From the NCBI GenBank assembly GCA_031213475.1, contig JARUPZ010000017.1, forward strand, positions 6,712,167 through 6,776,166: DNA of 64,000 nucleotides. The letters are read 5' to 3'. The stretch's first letter is position 1; every line of letters begins with the position of its first letter. Under the pieces are notes generated by a model. That model was not told the DNA's origin, searched no databases, and was given only the letters and a program-made list of their open reading frames with translations. This document shows positions 10,531 to 23,100 of this stretch, in pieces. The translations under genes were made by a program, and so were the position numbers. The stretch comes from Nereocystis luetkeana (Eukaryota > Sar > Phaeophyceae > Laminariales > Laminariaceae).

Positions 10531-13496
10531 CGAGCATACCAGATATGCATCAAGTATAGTCCGGTACGTGGGAGTATGTATCCCCATTCCTGGGTGCAGC
10601 GTGTCTGGGAGGAAACAAGAAAGAAACCTGGTACTCGTATGTGCCCGGATAGCACATATGCTCTCCGTTCAGGTTTCATCAGTGTGTTCCGCGCGGAGGA
10701 GTAATGTCAAATACAGAGTACTCTCTTTGCGGGTATGTATCTCCATTCGTGGGCACGGCTTTCCGCGGATATACGATCTGGTACATAATTTTTATCTCTA
10801 ATTCCGGTCTGACGCTCGTCTCAATTTGATATCTCTACTGATGTACGAGTCGTGTCTCTGCTGCCGCGAATAACATAATTGTTCCCTCCAGTGAACGGCC
10901 GATTCGCGAACTCGCGGGTACGTGAAGTGTATACGAGTGTCTCCTTCTACCCGTACTACCCTTCCCATGATGTACAAGTAACTCTTGCGTATCCACTGAA
11001 GCGCACCGACCAAGTAAAAAAACACTCGTGGGCAAAATCATGGCTGGCGGCCCCACGCGATCGAGGTAATGATGCTTGCAGACGCATGAGGCAGGCATAT
11101 GAGTCATCGAGCACCAGAGTCGACAGTCCCACACCCAATTGTGATCGAGTTCAAGGTCTAAAAACCCCGAACATCCCTGAACCCTCGCTTCGTTCGGACG
11201 CCTCTCGCAAAACGTACCGGGAACGCGTGCGTCGCCAAGGAGTGCCCTCCTCCCTTAGCATCCTGCAGCCTGCCAACCGCCGCTGTTGCAGCTGATGCTG
11301 CCGCGAAGAGGAACCATAACAAGAAAACCACAACGGTAGGCCAAGCATCTAGGCCTATCAGTCGGCAACGAGCAGTGCCGGGTTCTCCTCGTGCACCTAT
11401 CACGAGAAGCTAGAAGGGGGCAGCACGAAACGAATGTGGCCGCCCTTCTCTTCTCTCTGCCTCTGAACAAATGAAGCCATTTAATTTCCGTCAGTAGTAG
11501 GGACCATGACTACAAATGATTACTTTAGTCTGTTGTGAACAAACCAGGCATCTCACGTGAACTTAGAGAGATACCACGCATTATTGTTTGGATCCAATGT
11601 AGGGCATGGATGGGGTATGTTATAGTCGCACTAAGGTCGCCTAGCTATGTTGTTAAAAAATCCAAATAGGGTGAGAGCTTTACCTCGGCCGTTGAGTGAG
11701 GGTATTGCGTCACAAATAACGTCCTTACACGAACACCAAAGCGTTCGTATCAGCGTCCCCTCAGGGGCAGGATAAGCACGAAGAGGGAAAATAAATGTAA
11801 AGCAAACCAACGAAAGGGTCGCAAAAGCAAAACCAACGCAAAGAAAGCACAAAGAGCAGACTTGGAAGGTTCTGCACAAAAGCGACACAAAGATGAGAGC
11901 GTAAGCTTGGAAACGGGAGGGGAAGAGAAGGGCGCTTCGGAACAACGGTTGCAGTATGGCTGCCGTGATGCTATGGCGGGGGATTGGCAGACAACACGAA
12001 GAGGGCAGTGCAAAGCAAAACACGATAAGCAACAGGCTCACAACAACTAAGACAAAATAATGCATGGAATCAACGCAACTTTTCCAGCGCCCGCGACATG
12101 AGCAGATATGCCGTGTCGACGTCCAAGATAAACACCCGCACTCCGTGTCGGGGAAACGCATGAGGTACACCCAGAAGTATATAAATAATTTTTAGGGTGT
12201 ACTTGCAGTGCACCAGGAGCCCTGATATTATAAACCCACACGTGGGATACTACTGCATAGCGCGCGTTCGGTTGACGGTTCGCGAATCACGCCCTAAGCC
12301 CCCGGCGGCTCCCGCGGCGAGCTGCAAACACTGATGATCTTTGTGGGTGGCAGCAGGTGAACCACGAGATCATATCATGGCGGGATCAGACCTGGTTGAG
12401 AACAGGTCCCCTTTTGCACCTCGCTCCCCACCCGAACCTTATTCCACCCGTGTCTGATCCCATGGGGCACCCTGCTCCCACCCACGTGACTTGCAAACGT
12501 GTAGTCAGCCCTCCGCAGCAATCCGTGCGCGCAAACCGCGGAAGGTAAATCTAGGGCGCGAGGCGCGAAGAGTCATCCCATGAGTACGTTGTGATATGCT
12601 AAATCTTAGTGCGCTACGTGTATACGGTAAAGCCCAAAGAGGTACATATATTTTTCTGGGGGTACATATTGCACCCTGCAAACAGTGCGTACCGACCTTT
12701 TGGGGTCCTGTGTCAACTTGCGTCTCTATCGATTACTGTCATCAAAGTTGTTTTATTTCCGGTCAAATTTATTGTCATCTCGATTGTGATCATAACATGT
12801 TGTCCAGCATTCGATGTCATGTATGTACGTTTGTGTTTGGACAGGCATTCCTCTCCAAGCAGGCGGATCGTCTGATGATACGCAGACATGGGAAAAGAAA
12901 ACAAAATGGAGAGGCGTGTTGCGCGTAACACCTACGCTCGCGTCTTATCACGTTAGCACGCGTTCGTAAATCCATGCGCCGTTAGTTCTGCCTTTGCCGT
13001 TCCGGAAATTGGAGAAGAAACTCTGCAAACAAGGAATACCTATAGATATATTGGAAAACCGGAAACGTTTCGTTTGCTGTTGTTCCGTACGCGCTGAGCC
13101 ATTTATTTGGTGGTCATAGCGAAAGACATAGTAAAAAGTTGGCTGTCGGTGCCCTAAGCAAAGGCTCAAGCGGGAGGCGACCCATTCAATCTGAATTTCG
13201 GCCAAAGGGGTGGTATAGCTAACAATATGTACCATAGTGTTCAGTGAAACAAGCAAAATCAGTTCAAGTAAGTGTGTTGCTCAAATTAATCGATCTTGAA
13301 AGCAACCATGCGGTGTTTTTCGTACGCGTGTGTGTGCGTGATCATTGGTTTTCCGAATAAATCTTACGTGATTAGCACTCACGTATAGTTGCGATACATA
13401 TTTACATACCTAGTCTAAGTGTATACTTCTTTTCACCTATCTATAGCCTCCCTACTTTCTAAATATTTCTCATGTATGAACAGCCGCAACGCAGAC
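10531..13496. other. Intergenic, no supported gene
   Basis: The plus strand is purine/A-rich at 11760-12060 (repeated aaagcaaa words), so the minus strand gives hydrophobic open frames that I regard as composition artefacts. The tract resembles the pyrimidine-rich 3' regions of the LINE at 19.7-20.3 kb read on the minus strand, so it could be an old LINE tail. A minus-strand stretch near 11280-11340 reads like a hydrophobic leader but has no ATG in frame and no support. Confidence 0.4.
12382..12461. repeat. Short inverted repeat
   Basis: gggatcagac at 12382-12391 faces gtctgatccc at 12452-12461, a perfect 10-bp inverted pair around 60 bp of pyrimidine-rich sequence. No function is suggested. 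Confidence 0.5.
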
Positions 13497-13790
13497 TGAG
13501 GGTCAGATCGAGCAGGATCTTGCCTCCCCTCACAGCTACGGTACGTGCTTTATAGTCGCGAGAAATCGTCAGTATTGTTTTTCTCTTTATCCGTTCGCGT
13601 CAAACTCCTACCCCCGTCCGGTAGTCTCGGCAGTTGAATCCTGTACTTCATTATCAAATATATATACAACGTCACAGACAATCTCACCCATCGTGAGATT
13701 CAATCTCCAGGATCCACGCTACACTCTTTCTTGTAGCATTAATAGCTATCAAGGGTAGCTACGCCTCAGTGGACTACCGGGGGCCTTTGG
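13497..13790 (-). mobile_element. tRNA-like SINE, copy C
   Basis: The minus-strand head at about 13788 begins gcccccggtagtccactgag, as in the two other copies. The other end carries agctacggtacgtgcttta and tcgcgagaaa (13536-13565), the same block as at 30978-31010. A and B boxes are degenerate. Assigned by resemblance to copies at 2.2 and 30.9 kb. Confidence 0.45.
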
Positions 13791-16700
13791 ATGAAAGAAG
13801 TAAGAATCAAGGCCAACCACGATTAACACCAATGAAATCTCCTTCATTACCCGACCCAGACCCGGAATATTTATATCGAAACCCCTTAAGCATTTGAATC
13901 TACTGCTGTACTACACATTATGTGTGCTTGTAGTCTTTACGTTACTCTGGGCAATTTACACCAGAGGTTTGAAAGGTGTGTCGACTTTTAGGCCATGAAA
14001 CCGAGAACTTCAGAAGTATCACATCTATCTGATGCACAGTAATTATGGCATTGCTTACATCGGCAGGGTAGTGTACATACGTACAGGACATATCTGCCGG
14101 TAATAAACTGAAGCTGTGTGGCACAGCTCGGTATCCTGTAAATGCTTTACGTATACATACGCGTACTACTTCGAAATTAAATATTGTGGAGAAAATCATC
14201 TTTGCAGTCAGTATGAATGAGAAAAAATGTGAAGCGATCGTCAGTGTATCTCTTTTTGTATCCCCTTCGTATTGCCACTGCACGAATATATATATATACG
14301 ATGTTATGACTCTTCGCTAGTTTATGAGTGTTGTCCTTACATTACATACCGTTCTTTCCACCCACTTGAGTGCAAACCGGTGTCCTTCCGGGTTAAACCC
14401 GTTCTGATTTCTTAAACTACACACTACTAGTGGTGTGGTCGCGTCATCGAAGACAGCGAAAGAGACAATTACAAATAATATTAGCAAATAATGAATGGGT
14501 AAATAAAGCAAGTAAAACGCTCACGTACCAGGTAGGTATGAGAAGAGCATAATGCCAGCAGCTAGCTATGTGATACGATATATCGAGCCGTTTCTCGTGG
14601 TAGTTTTCAGTGTGAACCGCCTGTAGCTCTCACAGGGTATTTTCCCGCAAACAAACGTGACCGGCTTGCTGCACTGCACAGCTGAACGGCGGCGTTGTAA
14701 TTCTGTGCTTTGAGTGTATTACGTACTACTACTGCAGCAGCTGCACTTTGTTGCTGTATTTCATATATATATATGGTATCGGGGTTTGCATACCTACCTG
14801 TGGTACAGTCTCTTCTTGGAGTTGCAGTATGATGAGCAGATAAAATGGGTCTCTGCCGCACACTGCACTGTACGTGTATTGGGCAAAGGTACAGTCGTCT
14901 ACTCTTTCTTACAGACACAATAGAGATAAGCCTAGAGGTCCAGAACGATATTGCCATAAGACCGACCAGTACAGTCTTAATCGCAGTGCGACGACCACAG
15001 ATCCTACTTCTTTCTAGCCGTAAATGGAATCAGCGACCTTCCGAGCACAGGTCATGACTCGTACTTCTAATATAACTCCTGATATACTTGGACCTGGTTC
15101 AATGGGTGTCATTTCGCCCACACCTAAAAGTTCGCGACACTACATGCATGCGTACTGTAGACCCATGAGTTCAGGCAATACTACGTAAAGTGGTTCATCC
15201 CGAGGATATCCCAAAGGTTGTACGGAGAACGTAGCAAGTACATATCAAGCCACCCTCTGGACATTCGTGTGTTCTACAAGCACAAAGCACATACTGCGAG
15301 CCATCACCCCCCTAAATGCGCGAGGTGTGGCACAAAAATCTCTGCTATATACGTATTCAACACTGTCAGGGAAATACTATTTAGAGGCATCTTCTGCGGG
15401 TTCAGAATGCGTCCCTGTTTGGCTTTTCACAATATGTACTATTGAGATTAATTAATAGTACAACAGATCGCCAGGTCATTACCTTTGAACCTCGTCGAAA
15501 CACCACATCAGCAACAAAAACAAAACAAAGTCAGAAGGATGTTTTCCCCACGCTTACCGCATGTTTCCCTTAACTGGCTGGGCCGCATCGCGTGCCAATA
15601 ATACAGCCGAAACCCTTAAGACACAGCACGCCACACCCCCCGGTCTTGCGGGCAAGCTCGTCCTGTACTCTAGCTTGTATTATTTCACCGCGTGTGACTC
15701 ATGCCTCACAAGGGCTAGCCTAACCGTTTCATGTTTGCTCTGTTTTTCCTTCTGCTTTCCTCATATATTTGATATGAAGACATCCAAGTCTTCTAAATGG
15801 TACTCGAGCGCATCGCCCGGCGAGGACAACAACGGTGCTACAGTAGACCTCAAAAAGCGTCGAACGTGCATTGTATTATCCATTTGTTATGCTTATGCTC
15901 CTCCCGTCAATATATTATGTGTCTTACAAGAGATGAAAAACGTGCGTACGACTAATACTTTTCAAGCACTCGGGCTTGCTTGTGAGCTGCTGCCATGATA
16001 ATGTGAAACACCACTACTATTGTCCCAAACAGAACGGTTTCGGTTGCCTATGGCTGGAGGTCAGAACAGTCAGAACCGCCAGCGCACGAGAGGGACCGCG
16101 CGACGACGAGAGGCAAATCATGGATGACGTGGACTGTGCATATCACATTGTGCGAGCGATGAAATGGGCTTCATTAGTAACGATGAACCTTGTTGGGGGG
16201 CCATCGAAGATTTGTCGAGATCAGCGACATCGAAAAAAAACGTTTCGCTGCCCGGGGCTATTGAATCCACTCAGAAATTGTGTTAAAAGCATCCCTACGC
16301 GGACAAGACGTCTTTTTTTGGAGTCAGAGTCAACGTGAGCCAGTCGAACTGTGTACCGAAGGCCGGACTCGCACACCCAGCAGTCGTCGTGTGTACCGAA
16401 GTCCGGCAAACAAGCTTTGCAAGGCAATGGACTCGTCGTCCCAAAATAGACGATAACAACTACCATGGTCTCTAATGTTTGATAAAATCTTTCTTTTTTT
16501 TTGTGCACAGTTGTACGTAATGCGGTAGACCTGTACCCAACAACCATAACAGCAGCAATCGTTCGTTTGACGTTTGTTTTTTTAGCTTTGTCGGCCATGC
16601 ATGACACACACGACGACGGCAGAGCGTAGGAGAGTCCAGCCTTCAGTTAGGCAGTCCGTGGAGAGTGGGTTGAACCATCTCCCGTAAACCCTTCACGTGC

Positions 16701-16960
16701 TTCGCCTTGACTGAGCTTCCGAAAAATGATAGCTACAAACCGTGGAGGGATGTATTAGGCCCATCTTGACGGGGACTTCATTTTCGTCAATTCGCTTTTT
16801 TGTTTCTTGTTTTCAAATTGGGCTTGCATCCGATTGGCCGAAGAGTGAACGACCATGCAAGAAAATTGGAAAATATTATTTTGAGTGAAGAATCTTTTGG
16901 GACTTGTTTCGTGTGATTTAGTTATTTTCAATTTGGAATTTGGGAGTCCCTCGGTCTTGA
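13791..16960. other. Intergenic, no supported gene
   Basis: No convincing exon, RNA gene or element was found. Minor structure only: short TA runs and a small direct repeat gtgtaccgaag at 16351 and 16391. Confidence 0.4.
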
Positions 16961-16966
16961 TGTAGC

Positions 16967-17275
16967 ATGTTCAGGGTGGGTCAACACCCTCGGTGGAGTC
17001 TGGGGCTATTCTTGGCCGCTTCGGCGACCGGAGCAATGACCGCGCCCGCGCCTACACGCCATCATAGCACCTCGTACCCCGGCGATGGTGCCTCAAACGT
17101 AATCATGGCGGCCGGAATCCCAAATGTTAGGCCTGCTCGATCGGCCAACAATCGTGAAAACCGAGCAAACGGGCAAAAACACGGAGGAGACGCTCGAGAC
17201 CTCGATTTCTGCTTCACCGCTGGTGTTCCGCACGTGACTCCTGAGGGCTCCCTCTCACCACCCAAGACACCCTGA
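16967..17275 (+). CDS. Candidate small secreted protein, unrecognised
   Basis: A 102-residue open frame starts at an ATG and ends in TGA. The N terminus looks like a secretory signal: a basic start (R3, R9), a hydrophobic core around residues 11-22 (SLGLFLAASATG) and small residues suited to cleavage near AMTA (23-26). The rest is polar with basic and Asn-rich stretches and one late Cys. GC and codon choice rise relative to the AT-rich flanks, which favours real coding. It could be a single-exon gene or the first exon of a longer one. I do not recognise the family. Confidence 0.35.
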   Translation: MFRVGQHPRWSLGLFLAASATGAMTAPAPTRHHSTSYPGDGASNVIMAAGIPNVRPARSANNRENRANGQKHGGDARDLDFCFTAGVPHVTPEGSLSPPKTP

Positions 17276-19695
17276 GAGTGATAACTCCCTACCCTGCGCA
17301 ACCAAAAATAGAAGAGAGAGTGGCGGACGCGCGCATGCGGCAGCGCAAACCATCGCTCTCGCCTAAGCGCGTCGGTGTTTGTGGGCTGGGCGTTGTGTGA
17401 CTGGGCGCGTTCTTCCAGGTTTTTCAGAATTTTGTTTTGGTTGACAACTAGTGTGCTGTTCCCTGATAGGACACAAACACGTTGTTATTTCGAAAGCGAA
17501 TTAAACTTCATTGAACTTTGAAAACAAATTAAAGAGCGTTCCCCGGTACGATGGGCCCTTATCCCTAAATAATTGAGTATGGAGTCAACAACCGCTATCT
17601 TCTTTCTCGACGAAACAAATATCGAGGAATATTCGACGGTCTCGCAACGAGGCTGTTCGCGGTCGACCAAGCTCATCGTTTCACAGATACAATGGGACGT
17701 GGACAACACACTCGGTTGTAACTCCGCCACGAACTGTTTCGCGCTCGCCAGAAGGCGCCGGAGTTTTGATCCCGAGATCACGAACTGCAAAACCAGGATG
17801 GGAAGCAAAAATATATTTTGTCTCCCATTTATGGGTCCGATTTCGGTCGCGGCCAAACCGTCATAGGCCGGACCACGCACTTGATGCAGGAAGCTTACAC
17901 AGACTCGACACTAAACGTGCATGGTTTCACAAAATATTCCATAATTGCCGGCCGGAATGCACACTGTGCTGTCCAGGGGTGCATCGTTGTACATATTGAT
18001 TGGGATATGCACGCCCAGTCAACACAGGTTCCGATATGTAGTTTGTGTTTCGCATCACCTAGCCAGACAGACGGTACACTACGAGCGTATGCGTGGTTCA
18101 ACACGCACGGGAAATTAGGCTTGCATTGACACATGCAGTTTGCATTTATTTACAGTTTTTGTGCTGAAGATAGTGCGTGGTCAATGCACGGTGTCATTTA
18201 TTTGTTTACGAAAATATCGTGTGAGATCATGAACAACCATTGGACAGACGAGCACGAGCATGACGAGAACGGATCACGACCAACGTATATACGCCTGCAT
18301 GCATGGACCAGACACATGCATTTTCAAGTGACACGAAAAACAAAACAGGAGAAGCAATAACGGCGTGCCAGCTTTTGCATGCAAATGTGACCGATATCAA
18401 GTATCAGGTACGAGGTAGGCAATTCAAAAACATGTCAAACATGTGCACCGTACTTATACCCAGCGATGATGCAACAAGCAACACGAGTGGACCGTTATAC
18501 AGTTTATTCAGATGTTCCGATCTCCTGCAACAGTTTTGTAAACACTCCGAGCTCCTGTAATGCAATTCGATCAATCCGTGTTTATCATCATTCGCCAGGG
18601 GGCAGGTCTGGTACCGTAAAAAGTCCCCGCGCTCGTTAGATCTCTGCGGCCGGCCCACCTGCTGTTAGAGAGGTCGAGAATTACTCTCTTGAAGGGAGGA
18701 TCAGGTCACGCAGAAAGTGAATCGATGCTAGCCGGTAGTTGCAAGCAGCCAGAGTTACCAATAAAGGAAACACCTAGACATAGGAACGCGGATGACGACC
18801 AAGGCAGGACCTAGGGGGCTCGGGTTGATACGAGAGGCATCGCAGACCGCTTGGCGTTGACTTTTTTGTGTCATCTGATAGCGTTTAGTAAATATTGCAT
18901 GCCCCCTGAACCTCACACCTGGCTCTTTACCAGAGATCCAAGGCTTTCTTACCCCGGGGGGTACCTCTTCCCCAAATGATGCCACGGAAAGAACCAACCA
19001 AAGTATACCCTCTGCTCATTCAACTGGACCCGACGTGAGACACTGATCAGAACAGTTGTCTTGCACAGTAATGCTGTCTTTACAGGGCTGGTCACGACGG
19101 ACGCAACCCTTCTGAGCCATTCACCCTGGAGCACTTCGCTGTACCGCCCCCCCTGGCCGACCACCTACTATCGTCTGCGTAAAACTGGAGCCCCCGAACC
19201 AGCCCGCCAATAGCGCGTGTGCTTTCGTCCCCGATCTTCCGTCGTGTCTCAGGGGCGCTTGAAACAATACCCGTACTTTAGAAAATTCCGGGCGCAGAGT
19301 GGTTGCTTTTGTGTCTGGGCTGTATCAGTCAAGCGGAGTGTCATGGCGCGAACGTCATTGAAAAGTTGTTGGTCTGATATTGTATCATTTGGTATACAGA
19401 CACTATGTGTATTGTTGTTCAGCATTCAACCCGGTCGAAATCGCATTCCGGTGCGAGAAATGTGTGTGTGTGTGTGTGTTCTTCACATTAAACCGTTCTT
19501 TCTACCCGTCGACATCCAGCACAACCAGTGTCCGTGCCGATTCTTCCATCCTAGAAGAGATACAAGTTCTGTGGTCACAAAGCTACGCCACAGAGATACT
19601 ACGTTGCCACGTGTGCAGTGTGAACTGCAGTGGGCAATGCAAAGCCATGTCATCATACTAGATACGACAGGCACGACATACGCAATCTATGAAAT
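17276..19695. other. Intergenic, no supported gene
   Basis: Overlapping frames on both strands at 17.49-17.88 kb are similarly open, so neither can be preferred. A (TG)n run lies at about 19460-19480. Nothing else was identified. Confidence 0.35.
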
Positions 19696-20110
19696 AGTGA
19701 AACGAAAAGAAACAATCAAAGAGAAAACAAAAACAAGGTAGACAAGTCGAAAAAGAAAAAGAAGAAAAATGAAAGCAAAATCTAAGAGAAACAATCTGTC
19801 GTGCCCCCCCCCCCGCAGGCGAGGTGGCCTACACTTGAAAAAGAACGAGCTGGAAAAAAGAAGAAATAACAAAAAACACCACTGCTTGTGAACAGAGTAA
19901 GACAAAGAACCAAGGAGAAAGTAACAAGGAAAAATAACAAAGGGGAAATAACAGGCAGACCAAAGCCCAAAGCACCTTCTAGGTGGCGGCAGCAGCTTGT
20001 GGTACGAGTAGTATAGCCAGGTTCTCCCTGCTAATCCGCCTGGTACCTTGCTACCCAGACTGCCGTCTCCGCCCTGCGTTCGTCAACTATGCCCAGCCCC
20101 TTGGCGTCAG
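19696..20110 (-). mobile_element. 5'-truncated LINE 3' end, second copy
   Basis: The minus-strand frame ending at the stop near 20036 gives a C terminus VDERRAETA...VARYQAD, clearly related to VDESRKEMADRVARHQVD at the end of the full LINE ORF just upstream, offset by about 310 bp. Both copies continue, past the stop, into the same kind of pyrimidine-rich 3' region on the minus strand, with C12 on the plus strand at about 19804. Two 3' ends of one LINE family therefore lie head to tail. Confidence 0.65.
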
Positions 20111-20199
20111 ACAATACGAGCCGAGCAGAGCAGGTTCGTCTTCCAACCACGCCACACGGCTCCTTGAGTACGGCTTATCAATCAGAAAAGGAAGAGGAA

Positions 20200-23100
20200 G
20201 AGAAAAAATGAAATGAAAATCACGGAGAGTCAGCGCAAGAAAGAAAAAAAAACAAACAAAACTAAAAGAGAAGACAAGGGAAGACCACGTTCGAGCCAGC
20301 TGCACCAGTTGGTAGCACTAGTAGTATGGTCATATTCTACTTCCTAGTCGACTTGGTGCCTTGCTACCCTGTCTGCCATCTCCTTCCTACTTTCGTCTAC
20401 CGCCGTTTCCCTTCTACCCCTCCTGTTCCCCCCCCTCTCCGCATTCACTCGGTCGGGCTTTATGCCACTTCTCCTGTTGCCCCCTCCCCCCCCGTTCCTT
20501 TGGGCACCATCCACGGCGGATGCGCGGCGCTGTCTACTCATCTCAGCCTCAGCCTCGTGCCACCTCACCATGAACCGTTCGGCTGCTTCAAGGATCCCCC
20601 GGTACCACTTCCCCACCTTTTTGGCTGCAGTGGACCACAACGCGGTCTCAACTCCAAACACCAAGGGGGCAACTTCCGTTGACCCTTCGGTGGCTCGGAA
20701 CTCCCTAAGGTCTTCGACTATGCATCTATGCCAAGTCTTACACTGTCCGCCTGGTCTCGGGTTCTCCCCACCAGCTATCGTCCCGAGCATTACCCGATTG
20801 GGTAATCGCTCCTTGCTTTGCCGTGCCACGCCCCCCGCAAAGAAGAGCCGCCGTTTGCGAATGGTCGTTTCGATGCTCTCGCAACGTGTCATCTTGAGGG
20901 CCTTCGCGTACGAGAGGGTGGCATGGTCAGTACGAAGTCGGCGCTGGAAGCCAATGACTCGCAACAGGACTTGGTGGTGAGCCGTTCGAAGCTTGGCAAA
21001 GTGTTCCGCTCTGAGGGTCCACGTCACACACCCGTACAGCAGGGTCTCAATCACCTCGGCCTTCAGCATTCGGACTTTAAGGCTAAGGGGGGCGGTCGTC
21101 CTATCATACAACTCCGGGCCGAACCGTTTGAAGCATGCTCGCATGAGGCGGATCCGTCGGTCGATTTCGAGCGAGAGGTCAGCGTTTTCGTGGATAACGC
21201 CGCCTAGGTATAAGAACTGGGTCGTCTGCTTATACCTCTGACCTGCCGCTTCGATGACGAGCGGTGGTGCGAGGGTTGTCCGGTCTGGTGTTTGTAGGAC
21301 CATTGTCTCAGTCTTCTTTTCCGACACCGTGAGGCCTGCTGCTTCGAAGACAGTCACGATGACTGTCATCATTTTTGCGAGCCCTTCAGCCGACTTCGAG
21401 ACAATTCCTGCATCGTCGGCGTACAACATGCCCCATACAGACCTTCGCACGCACGCCAATGGCTCCTCCTTCCCTGTTCGAACTACTCCAGCTTCCAAGA
21501 GTTGGACCAAATCCCTTACAATGGCTTCGTCTTGGCTGAAGCGTACTAGTACGACGTGTAACGCAGCAGCGAAGAACACGTTGAACAGTAACGGTGACAG
21601 TACACAGCCTTGCCGCAGCCCCTGCGTGACATCAAACCATTCCGAGAGCTCGCCGTCATCAGTACGCACGCGAGCCCGCATGCCATCGTGGAAATTACGG
21701 ATAATTCTCAGCATCTTGGTTGGTACGCCAAAGCGTGTGAGTACCTTCCATAACAGCTCTCGGTCGACAGAGTCGTACGCTTTCTGCAGATCGATGAAGC
21801 ACACGTATAAGGGGATTTTCCTCTGTCGTCCGAGCTCTTGCAGCCGGCGCACGACGAACAACATATCAATCGTTGATCGTGCGGGGCGGAAGCCGCACTG
21901 TTCCTCGGGGAGTAGTTCCTCGGTCTCGCAGTAGTTGCTGAGGCGGGACGCGACGATTTTCAACAACACTTTGCCTGCGTGGGCAACAAGCGAGATCCCT
22001 CTATAGTTGTTGCAGTCAGTTCGATCCTTCTTTTTGTGAAGGACCTTGATGATCGCATCTTTCCATTGCTGAGGGACTTCTCCTGTTAACCAAACATTGA
22101 CAAGGATGTTGTGAAAGCGCTGGGCGAATGCCGGGTGGTCGATTTTTAGGAGTTCGACCGGGAGACCATCTGGCCCGACAGCTTTCCAATTCGACATCCC
22201 CTTAAGTGCTTCGGTCATCTCGTCTATGGATGGTTCATCTTCAAGCGACAGTTTAGGCGGTCGCGGTGGCAAGAGGTCGATGATCGTGGGATCGAGTTTC
22301 AGCGACTTCGTGTTCAAGAGTTTGTGATAAAACCCCGCCCATCGTTCACGAATTCGCACCTTATCCCGTAGGATCGTGCCATCCTCGTCCCTAATGAACT
22401 GTTCGCTCCTCGCTTTAGTCCCTTCCAATCCTACCGTACTCTTAAGGTGCTTGTAAAAGCCTCTTTGGTCGTTGTTCGCTAGGAGTCGTTCGGTTTCGGC
22501 AAGGTACGCTTCGAAGTACGCATGCAGTCCTGCGGCAATCACCTTCTGCAGGTTCGCACACGCAGATCTCAGGGTCTTCCACGCGGTTCTGTCCCGGGGG
22601 TGGGCACGCAAGAATTGTCGTGCATCCTCCCTCGCTGTCCATGCTGGCATGAATGCGGCCAAGGTTTCGGCAGACTCACACCATCCATGTCTGCGGTGGC
22701 GACGTGCAGGGGGTGGTACCTCTTTTTCGACCGCATCAATAACAGCCGCAGTGAAAATCTCAACCATACCAGACGTATTACGGGGCTGGATAGGCTGGTT
22801 GAGAGTGGAGATGATCCTGGAGACTACTCGTTCACGACAATTTCCATCGGACATAAAAAGCTGCCTGTCGAACTCTCGGCGTTTCGTCGGTCTACGTATT
22901 TGTCTGTTGGGCGCAAAACGACCACCGAGTCGGACTTTGATATACAAGATGTTGTGGTCTGAGTCAGCCTTAGCTGGGGCAGGAGGCTGTGGGACGACTT
23001 TCGCATCTTGTACTCTAGGTCGATGGACTTGACGGGTTAGGATGTAGTCAATCCGCTTACGGTCATTCGGGCCGGTGCCGTTGTAAGTATGCGATATCCC

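Noticed and set aside
6628-10560. Many open frames with recurring peptides such as VHRHIVPHHRPPSSAPAQ
   Set aside because: They follow the satellite monomers, lie in all frames and end where monomer lengths shift the frame. They are translations of a tandem repeat, not genes.
11631-12170. 179-codon hydrophobic frame on the minus strand
   Set aside because: It is the complement of an A/G-rich tract, with Phe/Leu/Cys from T-rich codons; no domain, start or splice support.
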